The notes: a model not told the origin generated them from the sequence alone. Positions 1-14,266 are shown, counted from the stretch's first letter. The stretch: DNA of 64,000 nucleotides from Homarus americanus (GCF_018991925.1 NW_024729772.1:1-64000), one strand, 5' to 3'. Numbers and translations are program-made.

Positions 1-33
1 CACCTGGGGTGGCAGGTTAGCTGGGCTGTTCTA

Positions 34-795
34 GTTGAGACTGAATGTGAGAAAGACCAAGTGTGTATGTTGACAATGAGCTGAAGTTCTCAGGCCATTG
101 CGAGAAGGTACACCAGGCAAATAAATTATTGGGTCTTATAAGAAGGTCATTCAGATATCTAGACGGTCCGTCCCTCGTAACGATCTTGAGTGAAGTGCTT
201 CCCCATCTGGAGTGTACTGTCACCCCGTTTGGTCCCCGAGATATGCTAGGGACTGTCAGTTGGTTGAAAATGTTCAAGGAGGGCCACCAGACTGGTGCCT
301 GTACTTCGGCACCTCAACTACCTGAGAGATTGGAGTGCCTGAACTTGCCTGCTTATACTACAGACGGGCAAGGGGACCTAGTTGAGGTGTATAAGCATCT
401 CAGGAGGCACTACTCACTCGAGTGTCCTTACTTGGAGCTGATGGACGCTCGCCCCGGGGTCACAGCTCAAGATTGAAGAAGCCGCAAGTCCAGAAAACTG
501 TGAGGCAAACTTTTTCGGAGTGAGAGTTGTAAACTCTTGGAACAATCTACCAGAGAATGTTGTGACGGCACCGAGTGTGAGCTCTTTCAAGACAAGACTT
601 GACCAATTACATTGGAGCGGGTTCAGGTACATTCAGGAGCCGGTGCATGCCCAGTATTTGCCAACAGTGCGTGACAGAGACGTGACGATCGCCCGGGCGG
701 CTAGCAAGCCGATCTTTTAGTGAAGAGGATAAATGAAAAGGAAGAATCAGAGACGTGACGGATCCCTAAGCGGCTAACAGCCGATCAATGGCGAA
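34..795 (+). pseudogene. LINE-A copy 1: C-terminal RT fragment of a CR1-like non-LTR retrotransposon
   Basis: This is the 3' part of a reverse-transcriptase ORF, downstream of the catalytic palm. The readable parts are 63-476 (thumb, containing YVDNELKFSGHCEK and LLGLIRRSFRYLDGPS) and 520-720 (NSWNNLPENVVTAPSV followed by the C-terminal tail). Several single-base gaps separate the frames compared with the cleaner copy at 33693-34168. The 3' end runs into an AAAGT-like simple tail near 780-795, as CR1/L2-type LINEs often do. The catalytic FADD region is absent, so the copy is 5'-truncated and non-functional. The same family recurs at 817-1885, 33590-34168, 39196-41400 and 51222-52607. I am sure it is LINE-derived and less sure of the clade. 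Confidence 0.8.
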
Positions 796-1470
796 GGGAT
801 AAAAGTAAAGTAAAGAAGTTCAGGCACTCCAATCTCCAGGGTAGCTGAGGTGCCGAAGGGGAGCACCAGTCTGGTGGCCCTCCTTTGAACATTTTCAACC
901 AACTGACAGTCCTAGCATATCTCGGGGACCAGACGGTGACAGTACACTCCAGATGAAGCACTTCACTCTTGAAGATCGTTACGAGGACAGACCGTCTAGA
1001 TATCTGAACGACCTCTTATAAGACCCAATAATTTATTTGCCTGATTACCTTCTTCTCGCAATGGCCGAGAACTTCAGCTCATTGTCAACATACACCTAGG
1101 TCCTTCTCACATACAGTCTCAAATAGTGCAGTTTCTTCATCCTGTTGGGACATATGATACACCTACTTACCGTTGGTACGCCACAGGTGCATCCTCTTAC
1201 TTCGTGACATCGAATCTCAGCAGCCATTTCTTCGACCATTCCTGGAGCCCACAGAGGTCCTTCTGCAGCTCTTTACAGTCCGCTTGGTTCTTGATTTCCC
1301 GAAATAACTTGGCGTCATCGGCAAACATTTGTATGGAGTATGCAACGTCAGGCATGTCATTTATGAAACAAACAAACAACAGCGGGCCCAATACACCGCC
1401 CTGGTACCCAGCTTGTGACAGGTACAGATGATCATTTCGTGCCATTAATCACCACACACCTGTTTGCGGT

Positions 1471-1846
1471 TGGGGGTGCTGGTGGTAGAGTGGTACTGCT
1501 CTTGCCTTCGCAAGCGAGATGTCACGGGTTCGATTCCCGGGCCGGTGGATATTGTTTGGACATACTTCCTAGCCCCATTAGTCCTGTTCACCTAGCAGTA
1601 AAGTAGGTACCTGGTTTAAATCGAAAGTTGCGAATTCGTATTCAGGGACAAGTTGTTGGCTTCCATACTTGATGACATAAACCATTGACTCTCCAGGCTT
1701 TATGCCCTTGACTCTTCAGGCTTCAACGCCCTTAACTCATGAGACATAAAGGCAAGCATGGACTTAGCATGCTTCCTGTTGGGCGCTGTAAACCTTTCTG
1801 CGCTTCACCTTGCACAAGGCTGTAGGGGAGTGCCTAAAAAAAAAAA
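1471..1846 (+). mobile_element. tRNA-derived SINE with poly-A tail and 11-bp target-site duplication
   Basis: The 5' head is tRNA-like, with an A-box-like segment (TGGTGGTAGAGTGG) and an exact B box (GGTTCGATTCC). The head is followed by a tRNA-unrelated body of about 300 bp and a run of A at about 1836-1846. CTGTTTGCGGT occurs immediately before (1460-1470) and after (1847-1857) the element. The host LINE-A sequence is contiguous across this point in another copy (39530-39545), so both boundaries are exact. The element is 376 bp long. The SINE/tRNA-derived class is well supported; the family name is unknown. Confidence 0.85.
1480..1537 (+). promoter_or_regulatory. Internal RNA polymerase III promoter (A and B boxes) of the SINE
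   Basis: The A box is TGGTGGTAGAGTGG at 1480-1493. The B box GGTTCGATTCC at 1527-1537 matches the GGTTCGANTCC consensus. Spacing and order are those of a tRNA gene. The segment lacks a clean acceptor stem and continues into the SINE body, so it is a SINE promoter and not a functional tRNA gene. Confidence 0.75.
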
Positions 1847-1885
1847 CTGTTTGCGGTCATGTAGAAAGTCTTCTATATAAGAGAA

Positions 1886-2769
1886 AAGGCCTCAAACCGT
1901 CAGTACTACCAATCAATAGCCGCCCTCCGGTGGGGAGTGTGGGTCACTCACACGGCAAGGCAGGGAGATGTATATGATTCTTCCGGATCAAGAAATGAGG
2001 TGCGAAGTGAGCGGCGATGCTGGTTGGCTGAGGCTAGGACGGCGGAGCGGTTGTAGGGAGCGTAGGTTACTACAAGTTGACTTTTTTGGGTACGATTCAT
2101 CTTGGGTACGAGTTGTCATGGGTACAGGAATGACCCGAACATGTTAATGAATCTGGACCCTTACCTACTGTAATACCTACAGTAGACGTAGATGAAATAC
2201 TGCTTGGAAATTTCATCTGTGATATTACTGTGTTTTGATCTCTAATTTATTACAAGAGGAATTAATATTTCAGTGACATATATTTAATTTATCAAAGACA
2301 CGAATTAATATTTTGTAATATGAATGTCATGAAAAAGGTAAATATATATTTTAGCGTAATTACATCTCATGTAATATTTTATTGTGGATAATATATAACT
2401 TATAATATTATATACATATATTGATTAGATGTATTTTAATAATAATTATATTCATATATTTCAGGTTAAATATGAAGGCAGTGTGACGTCATCTTGTACA
2501 CAAACTCGGTCTGTCTGGGTGGAATAATTTCTCTTGGCTGTTGACGAAGACCACCACCACGGTAAGTCCTCACAACCACTCCTAGTGCAGTATTATTAAC
2601 GGTCTTATTTGTGATTTTATGACTTTATTTCTTTGTCCATTGTCTGTGAGCAGGATCCCGTCTTGTTTACTTGAAGCTGTTCCTGTGGGTTAGGTTAGGT
2701 CGGCTGGTTCCTTGGATTTGAGAATATTTTTGGGGTAAATTTTTACTTTCATGAGTCGTTTGGGGTTGA
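1886..2769. other. Unassigned region with a possible splice donor
   Basis: No coding similarity was recognised. A GC-richer stretch (1915-2050) is followed by AT-rich sequence. At about 2555-2566 CCACCACG is followed by GTAAGT, a strong donor-like sequence. GGTTAGGTTAGG, also found in the neighbouring palindrome units, lies near 2690. It could be the 5' untranslated exon and first intron of a gene, or another diverged copy of the adjacent repeat. Confidence 0.3.
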
Positions 2770-3119
2770 CCAATATGTTTTTCAGTGTATTTTGATGAGT
2801 TTTAAACGAATCTAATCTTTATTTTTGGCGGAAAATGGACAGTTTTTGATAAATTTCCATAAGCGCCGTCCCACTCTGTTAGAAAGTCAAGAATATATTT
2901 GATATTATGCGTTTACACAACTGTTCATTCCTACCACTAATCTATTATCATATTCGAATAAGACGTCTAATTATAAGATAATTTTCATCTATTACATTAC
3001 CGGGGAAACGTATAAACGGAGATAGCTTATCCAAAATTTTCTATTTTCTTCCATTAATCTTCCGCCATTATCGCCACCTTCTCCTCCAACACTGCGTGTC
3101 TCCTGCGTCTCCTTCATAA

Positions 3120-3287
3120 ATCATCACGCGCATGCGTTCGCATTACTACGCGCCAATCAAGCGTTTTGTTTTTAACCAATTAAAATGATTTTGGGTTTAA
3201 TTCACAGTATATTTGGCCCAATCAAATTCGAGTTTTACTTTGGGTCTCATATTTCGAAATTCAAGTTCAGTAACTTCAGTTCCGACC
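3120..3287 (+). promoter_or_regulatory. Promoter-like segment: NRF1-like palindrome and CCAAT boxes (left arm)
   Basis: CGCGCATGCG lies near 3126, resembling the NRF1 motif GCGCATGCGC. It is followed by CCAAT at about 3154, 3175 and 3218, then by an ATG at 3288. The right arm repeats the layout inverted: ATTGG at about 4210, 4252 and 4274 and GCATGCGC near 4297, upstream of an ATG at 4152. Conservation in both arms suggests a duplicated promoter. Activity is inferred only. Confidence 0.4.
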
Positions 3288-3952
3288 ATGGCAGTCTGTG
3301 ATGGGTGTCACTTCCATTATATGGAGCTGATTGAGAGTTTTGGGAAAAAAAGAAGAAACTATAGCATTTTTCGATGCATGGTGTTCTTCCAACCTGTGTA
3401 CTAAGAGCAAGACTGAATGTAAATATTGCAAAGACCAACATATGTGGCGTTGTGTAAGAATCTCAGAATCCAACGATTAACAAGAACCAGGCCAATAAAA
3501 GAAATAGGTGATTCCATCATATGGTGAGTCAGTTAGGTTTGGTTTGGTTTTTGTTTCTCTAGTGTTTTATGATGTATTTGCCATGATTGTTTTTCTGTAA
3601 AACGTCCAACGAAAATTCGAAAACCTCTCATTTCTCAGAAATGAAGGTCATATTCGGTCTAAACACACAAATACACTAGAAAATATATTTATGACTTCTA
3701 ACAGAGAACGGTGTGACAATGCAAATTTACCATATATTTTTCTGGTGTATTTGAGTGTGTTTCAACCGAATATGACCTCATTTCTGAGGAAATTAGCGGT
3801 TTTTTTTTTTATCGATTTTTGAGACTTTTCAAAAAATTAGTTGCTAACCGTATAAAAATGCACAAAACACTAGAAAACAAAACAAACCAAACCTAACCTA
3901 ACCTAACTGACTCACCATATGATGGAATCACCTATTTCTTACCTTATTGGCC

Positions 3953-4152
3953 TGGTTCTTGTTCGCTGTTGGATTCTGAGATTCTACACAACGCCACATG
4001 TTGGTCTTTGCAATATTTACATTCAGTCTTGCTCTTAGTACACTTACTGAGGTTGGAAGAACACTATGCGATCGAAAAATGCTATAGTTTCTGTTTTTAA
4101 AACTCTCAATCAGCTCCATATAATGGAAGTGACACCCATCACAGACTGCCAT
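3953..4152 (-). CDS. Cys-rich first-exon-like ORF, right arm of the palindrome; function unknown
   Basis: The reading starts at an ATG at 4152 (MAVCDGCHFHYMELIES...) and stays open to 3953, where AATAAG meets GTAAGA, a good splice donor. The left arm has the same start (3288, plus strand) with the same first 18 residues before a frameshift, and its donor is lost. The CDGCH motif and later Cys/His residues could bind zinc, but I do not recognise the protein. In a second frame the 3' part reads CKYCKDQHVALC, also in keeping with a zinc-binding segment and an indel. The longer open frame upstream to 4389 is probably promoter sequence. It could be a duplicated host first exon or part of an unknown element. 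Confidence 0.35.
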
Positions 4153-4921
4153 GGTCGGAACTGAACGTGAATTTCGAAAATGAGACCCAAAATAAAAATC
4201 AATTTTGATTGGTCCAAAAATACCGCGAATTAAACCCAAAATCATTATAATTGGTTGCAAAAAGGCTTTTGATTGGTCGCTGACGTGTATGGAACGCATG
4301 CGCTGATGATTTATGAAGGAGAGGCAAGAGACACGCAGTGTGAAAGGTGAATTACCTTTTAAATGGCCGAAGATTATAGGAAAAATCAAGAAAATTTTGA
4401 CTTGCTCTCTCCGTTAATATACATTTGCGGCGGTAATGTAATAGATGAAATGATCTTAAAATTAGACGTCTTATTAGAATATGATAATAGATTATGGTAG
4501 TAAGTGGAATGTTTAAACACAATACCAATATATTTTTCTAGTGTATTTTGTGTGTGTTTAGACCGAATATAACCTTCATTTCCGTCGGAAAGTGGCCTTT
4601 TTATCTATTTTTTCGGGGACGTTTTCCGAAAATATAATGGCTAGCGAATACAAAATACACCAAAAACACAAGAAAAACATAAACCAAACCTAACCTACTG
4701 TAACTGACTCTCACCATATGATGGAATCACATGGTGATGGAATCACCTATTTCTTACCTTATTGCCGCTTCTTTTCTTTTCTTTGGGATAGACGCAGTTA
4801 GGACAACGCCACACATGTTGGTCTTGGACGATATTTACATTGTCTTGCACTTAGCAGGCTGTCCCTAGAGGGTGCAGTCTGGGCAACCTGCACACTGCGG
4901 GCCCTAGAAAAAAAAAAAAAA

Positions 4922-5866
<945 letters not shown>

Positions 5867-5942
<76 letters not shown>
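5867..5942. repeat. (TA)n microsatellite
   Basis: TA dinucleotides joining the end of MITE-A to a PLE-B terminal fragment. Confidence 0.97.
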
Positions 5943-8460
<2,518 letters not shown>

Positions 8461-8750
8461 TGGGAGGATTGATCTAGGCATAACTTTTTCACTGAGGCAT
8501 GTTTTTACCAGTAAACAATGGAACGATGCACCAACACACCACCAGCTGGAGTGTCGGTTACAGTTGCCAGGGCAGATCTCTTCGCCATCATAGCAAGCCC
8601 AAAGTGTAAATCCATGGTATGGTAGCACAGGGCGATGTAAAACAAAGTATTCATTTATTAAAGTTAATTTATAGATACTGGACATAAATTTTTGTTCATT
8701 ACATTTGAAACATCAATCTTTGTTAATTAAATTTGAAACAAGAAAACTAC
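8461..8750. other. Unassigned sequence
   Basis: It may be the 5' continuation of PLE-B, but no motif was recognised. Confidence 0.25.
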
Positions 8751-10388
8751 GATACTGGATTTTCATTAAAATATTACATCACAAGTATATTTTACCTAAC
8801 TGTGACTGAATGAATATATTCTCGGGAATAAATATGGAAATGTAATATTTTTGCTGGAATGGCGTACATATTATAGTGGGAAGTGGGATAAAATCATGAC
8901 GAAAAGATTTAGCTTTCTTTCGTTGTTCCAAATATTTTACCGTAATCGCTTTTGAATGGTTTTCAGTTAAAAAACTGTTGTACTTTCGTACTGTATTTCA
9001 ATAATATTCTATCTATCATTAGCCTTATAATCCTAACTGAAAACCATTCAGTGATTACGGTAACATCTTTTGGTGAAAAGCGAAGTCATTGCTTCGTCAC
9101 TTTCCACTGTAATACATACATCATTTCAGCAAAATACATTTCCATGTTCTCAGAAATATATGGTATTTTTGTTGAAATGTAATGTACAGTATTTAACATT
9201 AAAATGCAAAAATAGCTATAAAAACAATTGATAAACCCGTAATGTACTGGCTGGCATCTCCACTGGTCCTGCTCCTGCCAGTCACCTCCTCCCAGCTCTT
9301 CCCTCCGCCTCCTCCACCGTCACTACTGTTGTATTACAATAATATTCTATCCTAATTGACTTGAATAAATACTACGATACCATATTTCTGAATATTTTCA
9401 TTAAAATCATCCAAATCATTTTCTTGCCATCGTCTGCAGCACAAACAGCTTCTCCCAGTCCTCTCCTTGAACAGGGCTAGAAGTCGTGTTTTTCGAATCG
9501 TTTTCAATTAAAAAATGTTACATCACATGTATATTTACCTAAACTGCGCCTGAATGAATATATTCTTGAAATAAATAGTAATTTTGAAAGCGTGATGTAT
9601 TTCAATGTAAAATAGGATAAAATACATGACGAAAACAAAAGACTTTACCTAACCTTCCAATGTTCAAGAGATATTACTCGTTTTTAGTTTTCGGTTAAAA
9701 TACTGTTATATTACAATGATATTATATTCATACTGTGCTTGATATAGTACATTCACAGAAATGAAATATTTTTGCTGAAATGGCGTAAATATTACAGTGG
9801 AATGTGGGACAAAATCATGGCGAAAACAATGACTTTCGCTTTCTTTCGTTCAAAAGATGTTACGTAATCACTTTTGAATGGTTTCAGTTAAAAACTGTTG
9901 CATCACAAGTGATAGGATAGAATATTATTGTAATACAACAGTTTTTAACTGAAACCATTAGCGATCTGATAACATCTTTTGGCGAAAAGCAGTCATTGCT
10001 TTAGTCACTCCACTGTATCGTCGTCATTTCAGCAAAATATTACATTTCCATATTCTCAGAAATAAATAGTACTTTGCTGAAACATGATGTATTTCAATGT
10101 AAATTAGGATAAAATACATGACGAAAACAAAGACTTTCCTAACCTTCCGATGTTCAAGAGATGTTACTTGTTTTTAGTAGTTTCGGTTAAAATACTCTTA
10201 TATTAGTGATATTCTATTCATACTGTGTGACATAATACATTCACGGAAATGTAATATTTTTGCAACTACAGTGCTGATGTCAACACAAGTGTGGTTACAG
10301 CAGACTGACTTGAGTGAGAGAGCTATGCGTGTGTGTGTGAGGTTGGTGGTGTCGTGTGAGGAGTGCATGGTTGAATGTACTTCAATTC
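8751..10388. repeat. AT-rich repeat cluster with foldback units
   Basis: A unit with arms GTTTTCAGTTAAAAACTG and CAGTTTTTAACTGAAA recurs near 8960, 9900-9950 and, beyond MITE-A, 11410-11465. It is followed each time by GGTAACATCTTTTGG and TTTCAGCAAAATA-type sequence. Blocks containing TGACGAAAACAAAGACTTT and GAAATGTAATATTTTTGC also repeat (about 9610, 10115, 11640). No protein similarity is visible. It may be a tandem or foldback repeat family. Confidence 0.55.
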
Positions 10389-11216
10389 CAGTGACCCCTT
10401 GGTTAAAACTCAATCCGTTCCAGAAGGTGATTGCGTTTACGAAAAAGTTCGTTAACGAAACCATTGTTTCAATGGGTTTTGGGTAGTGGCTCCAGCTCAC
10501 CGAAAATTTCCTAAATTCAACAAAAATGGTGAAAAAGTTCACTTACTTTGAGGTGTGTGATGTAGAAGGCTCCTGGATGATGATGATGGGTTTGAATGGG
10601 GGTGGAGGAGAAGGAAGAAGAAGGCATTGGGGTGGAAGAAGTCACCCCATGGCACCATTTCACCCATAAAATTTTAGCTCTCTTGGTGTAATTCAAGATT
10701 ATTTTCTTTAAATCAACACTGCACTGCATTATATATTGTCAATATGTAAAATATATTTCAAAATGACCAATAATTTGCTTGGAACACACAAAAAAGCGTT
10801 TAGTTGAAGAGAGTCTCAAAGCAAGATGTTACCTCCAGTGAAAACAGAGAGACTAACGCCTGTTTGCTGTGTTAAGAGGCTGGATGCAGCGCATTAAATA
10901 GTCACTTTACCTTCAATTATGTTCAATAATTGTTAAAATGACTAAAAATTGAATATTAAACTTTTTATATTATTGAATAGTATAAACTTCTTGATATTTA
11001 CTAAAATAGTAAGGAATTTAAGCCTAGAACCGATTAATGTATTGGCGGACTGATACTAAAGCTGGTTGCCCGGTCAGTCAGGCGAAAACATGTTGAGTCG
11101 GTTACGTAGAAATTCGTTAACCGAATTTTTTTCGTTAACGGATTGAAGATCCTTATGGAAGGCAGTTTGTTAATCGAAATTTCGTTAACCGAGCTTTAAA
11201 ACAAGCGGGGTCACTG
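10389..11216 (+). mobile_element. MITE-A copy 2 (828 bp)
   Basis: It starts CAGTGACCCCTTGGTTAA and ends CAAGCGGGGTCACTG followed by TA. Subterminal CGTTAACGAAACCATTG and CGTTAACCGAATTTTTTTCG are typical of this family. The interior matches 17204-17986 in the same orientation. It is inserted within the AT-rich foldback repeat cluster. There is no coding capacity. Confidence 0.8.
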
Positions 11217-11789
11217 TACTTGTAAATTAAAAGTACCGTAACATTGTATTATATACAAACTTGTCATATTTCTGGAAAATAAGAATATACCGGTAAACAC
11301 AATTTCAACGTACGCTAAAATTAAAGGCTGCTTCAGAAGGCCGATGCAAAAACAAAGCTTGACCAGGGCTCTGCCGTATCAGCTGACGCGTAACGTGTTT
11401 TTTAATCGTCAGTTAAAAACTGTTACATCGCAAGGAATTAGGATATTGTACAACAGTTTTTAACTGAAAACCATTTGAAAAGATTACGGTAACATCTTTA
11501 AAACGAAAAGCAAAAAGTCTGTTATTTATTCTTATTCCACTTAATGTACGCCGTCTCAGCAAAATATTACATTCCATATTCTCAGAAATAAAGTTTTGCT
11601 GAAACGTAATGTATTTCAATGTAAATAAGATAAACTACATGAAAACAAAAGACTTTACCTAACCTTCCGATGCTCAAGATATACTGTTTTTTTAATAGTT
11701 TTCGGTTAAAATACTGTTATATTAGTGATATTCTATTGATACTGTGTTGATATAATACATTCACGAGTGCACCGAGACTTTGTTATTCC
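11217..11789. repeat. Continuation of the AT-rich foldback repeat cluster
   Basis: The CAGTTAAAAACTG and CAGTTTTTAACTG arms at about 11410-11465, and the downstream blocks to about 11765, repeat those of 8751-10388. Confidence 0.5.
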
Positions 11790-12038
11790 CAATAAAGACA
11801 CAGAATTTGAAATTGCAACTGGGGTTGCAATTGTTGAAGCAACTTAGATATGTCTGATTACAGCAAATGTGTTATTGTTATTGTTATCCTCAATAGATGG
11901 TGAAGCAAGGGGGTAACAATACACCTGGAGGCAACTGGAGGCCTGAAAATGCGCCATGACAGCAGGTGTGCAGATTTTGATGGAGGCGTGATGACGAAAA
12001 TCGCGATAACCAAGTGCGCTTATAACCAAGGGATGACT
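11790..12038. mobile_element. Probable end of another pogo-type element
   Basis: The right end reads CGCGATAACCAAGTGCGCTTATAACCAAGG with ATGACTG before TA. Its reverse complement begins CAGTCATCCCTTGG, the CAG-type terminal repeat with internal 'TTATAACC' repeats seen in other pogo-like families. The left end was not located, so the start coordinate is approximate. Confidence 0.35.
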
Positions 12039-12040
12039 GT

Positions 12041-14266
12041 ATGAGAAATTTACGGACTGTGAGGAGTCTAAAGTTACGGCATCAGTATCTCTGCTACTGT
12101 ATCGTAACTGAGAGGTGTTTTGAGTATCGCCGCCCCTCAACATCCCCAGCAGTTAGTGAGCAATGTACAGACTCTAGTGAGTACAGTGCAGAGCCAGCCA
12201 AGTTGTCTCCTAAGTATTACCAGTAAGTCTTAACTATTAAATTCTGATAACTTCAGCATTATGATACTGTTCACTTTATTTCAGACATAAAGGTGTGAGT
12301 GGATGGAAAGGAACATTATGGTAGCATCAGGAGGCCATCCCACACAAGAGGCAGAACATTTCACAACTGTACAATAAGTTACAGGTACTGTATTAGTGAA
12401 CATCTTCAGGAGAACATTGTGCAAGATTAAGTAAATTGTCAACTCCCAAATCTTAAGGTATAAATATGAAAGTCAAGTTGGTGCTAGAAACAGTGAGAAT
12501 AAAAAGAAGGTTCACACAAGTGAATTTTCCTGACAATACCAGTTAAGTGATGCACTGTGTTATGTATTGTCTAATTACAGTATGATGAGGTGTGTAAATG
12601 TTTCTACCTAAACTACCTTGTGACTCTTGTGCTTGTGTACACTGCTGATAAAAGTTTCAATATATAAATGTGACAAGTGTTTGTCTGCTGTACTGGTGAG
12701 ACAAGTTCACTTGTGGTAAATATTTCTCACACAACAGTTAGCTCAAGAACCACATATATGCAGAATTATTAATGCAAATATAGTTGTGAAGAGTGGAGAA
12801 CTTTATACAATACAAAAGTTACCCAAACGTGTGACACTGAAGGAAATGCTTGTATGGAGTGTTGTAAAGTGTGTAAAAGATGGCCCAGTTTATGAATGAA
12901 ATAGCTGGACATAACGGCCAAAATAATATGTGTGTGTACAGTGTGGTGAATTATTTACAGTAATGATTCATTGAAGATGCATACCTGTATGGCTGAACAC
13001 ACTGATGAGAAAGATATAAAGTGTGAAGAGCTTGATGAAAGCTTTAACAGTGATTATGATGTGACACAACATGTGACTGTTGATGAGAAAGATATTAAGT
13101 GAAGAGCTGATGAGAAAGCTTTGACAGTAACTATGATGTGACACAACATGTGACTGTTGATGATTAATATTAAGTGTCTCAAAAGTGTTAAAAGTTATGA
13201 CAAAAAGAACAACAAAAAGCAGCATATGGCTGTACACTCTGGTGATGAGGAGGATTTAAGTGTGAAGAGTGTGGTAAAATTTATTTCAGTAAAGGCTATC
13301 TGAAGCAGCATATGATTGTACACTCTGGTGAGAATAAGTTTAAGTGTGAAGAGGTGGTAAAATTTATTCCAGTAAGGGCTATCTGAAGCAACATATGATT
13401 GTACACACTAGTGAGAAGGATTTTAAGTGTGAAGAGTGTGATAAATGTTTTCCAGAAACAGTGATCTGAAACAGCATGTGGTTGTACACACCGTGAGAAG
13501 AATTTTATGTGAAGAGGTGGTAAAATTTATTCCAGTAAGGGCATTCTGAGGCATCATATGGTTGTACACACTGGCGAGAAGGATTTTAAGTGAAGAGTGT
13601 GGTAAATGTTATTTCAGAAAGAGCACTTCAGCTATATGGCTGTACACTGGTGAGAAGGATTTTAATGATTTTAAGTGTGAAGAGTGTGGTGAATGTTATT
13701 CCAGAAAGAGCACTCTAAAGGCCATATGGTTGTACACACTGGTGAGAAGAATTTTATGTGTGAAGAGGTGGTAAATGTTATTCCAGAAAGAGTGATCTGA
13801 AGCAGCATGTGGCTGTACACACTGGTGAGAAGGATTTTAAGAATTTTTAAGTGTGAAGAGTGTGGTGAATGTTATTCCAGAAAGAGCACTCTGAAGCGTC
13901 ATATGGTTGTACACACTGGTGAGAAGAATTTTAAGTGTGAAGAGTGTGGTAAATGTTATTCCAGAAAGAGTGGTCTGAAGACATATGGCTGTACACTGAT
14001 GAGAAGAAATTTATGAAAGTTGTAGGGAAAGATCTTACAGAAAATGATCTGCAGAACTGTTTGTCTTGCATGTTGTTAACATTTATTTCAAGTGTAAATA
14101 ATGGATTACTATTTCCAAAAGAAGACCAACTGGAAATTATCATCTGATGGCTGTGTTGGGAATTATTGGTCAAATTGACTTACTGTTTACCATTGTTTGT
14201 ACACCTGCACTGTACATAACAGGCTGAATCTTTGAAACATTTTGTGATGAATTTACTGAATAAATT
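12041..14266 (+). pseudogene. C2H2 zinc-finger gene or pseudogene, frame-broken
   Basis: Positions 13259-14010 carry about nine consecutive C2H2 finger units of about 84 bp (28 codons), with linker HTGEKNFKCEECGKCYSRKS and variants (TGEKDFK). More decayed fingers lie at about 12690-13200. The longest clean stretch, 13847-13990, covers two fingers (KCEECGECYSRKSTLKRH, then KCEECGKCYSRKSGLK). Small indels break almost every finger: GAAGAGGTGG for GAAGAGTGTGG, or CACACCGTGAG for CACACTGGTGAG. Upstream, a donor CA/GTAAGT at 12233 and an acceptor TTTATTTCAG at about 12285 could delimit 5' exons. AATAAA at 14261 could be a polyadenylation signal. It is either a decayed DNA-binding protein gene or a real gene with assembly indels. 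Confidence 0.6.
13259..14010 (+). repeat. Tandem array of about nine ~84-bp C2H2 finger repeats
   Basis: The repeat anchor AAGTGTGAAGAGTGTGG recurs at about 84-bp steps (about 13259, 13345, 13425, 13505, 13590, 13672, 13757, 13850, 13934) with small length changes. The second anchor, TGGTTGTACACACTGG, spans the His-His-linker segment. Confidence 0.75.

Larger units (their letters stand above)
817..1885 (-). pseudogene. LINE-A copy 2: RT palm and thumb fragment, inverted relative to copy 1 and split by a SINE
   Basis: On the minus strand 1197-1445 reads GVLGPLLFVCFINDMPDV, then QMFADDAKLFREIKNQ, which are the LINE RT motifs around the catalytic FADD. Positions 817-1100 are the reverse complement of the thumb coding seen in copy 1 (same GQCQLVEN/YPERLE region). 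A SINE interrupts the copy at 1471-1846. LINE sequence resumes at 1847 (the KQ..DFLHDR coding region, compare 39535-39570) and fades near 1885. Copies 1 and 2 lie tail to tail with only about 20 bp between them. Frameshifts make it a pseudogene. Confidence 0.78.
2770..4870. repeat. Large imperfect palindrome of a promoter/first-exon-like unit, plus partial third and fourth copies
   Basis: The left arm (about 2890-3690) and right arm (about 3725-4520) are reverse complements of each other around a centre near 3705. Matching landmarks are AAGACGTCTAATT (about 2963 and 4465 inverted), the CATGCG segment, the ATGGCAGTCTGTGATGGG start region, and the CATATGATGGAATCACC segment. A partial third copy, in right-arm orientation, occupies about 4525-4870. 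A weaker copy precedes the left arm at about 2770-2860. Each unit reads promoter-like sequence, short Cys-rich ORF, donor-like site, then intron-like AT-rich sequence. Confidence 0.75.

Noticed and set aside
1471..1550. A functional tRNA gene
   Set aside because: A and B boxes are present, but the acceptor stem does not close and the sequence continues into a SINE body with a poly-A tail and target duplication.
3891..3908. An interstitial telomere or ancient chromosome end
   Set aside because: Only three TTAGG-type units occur, and they are part of a repeated unit.
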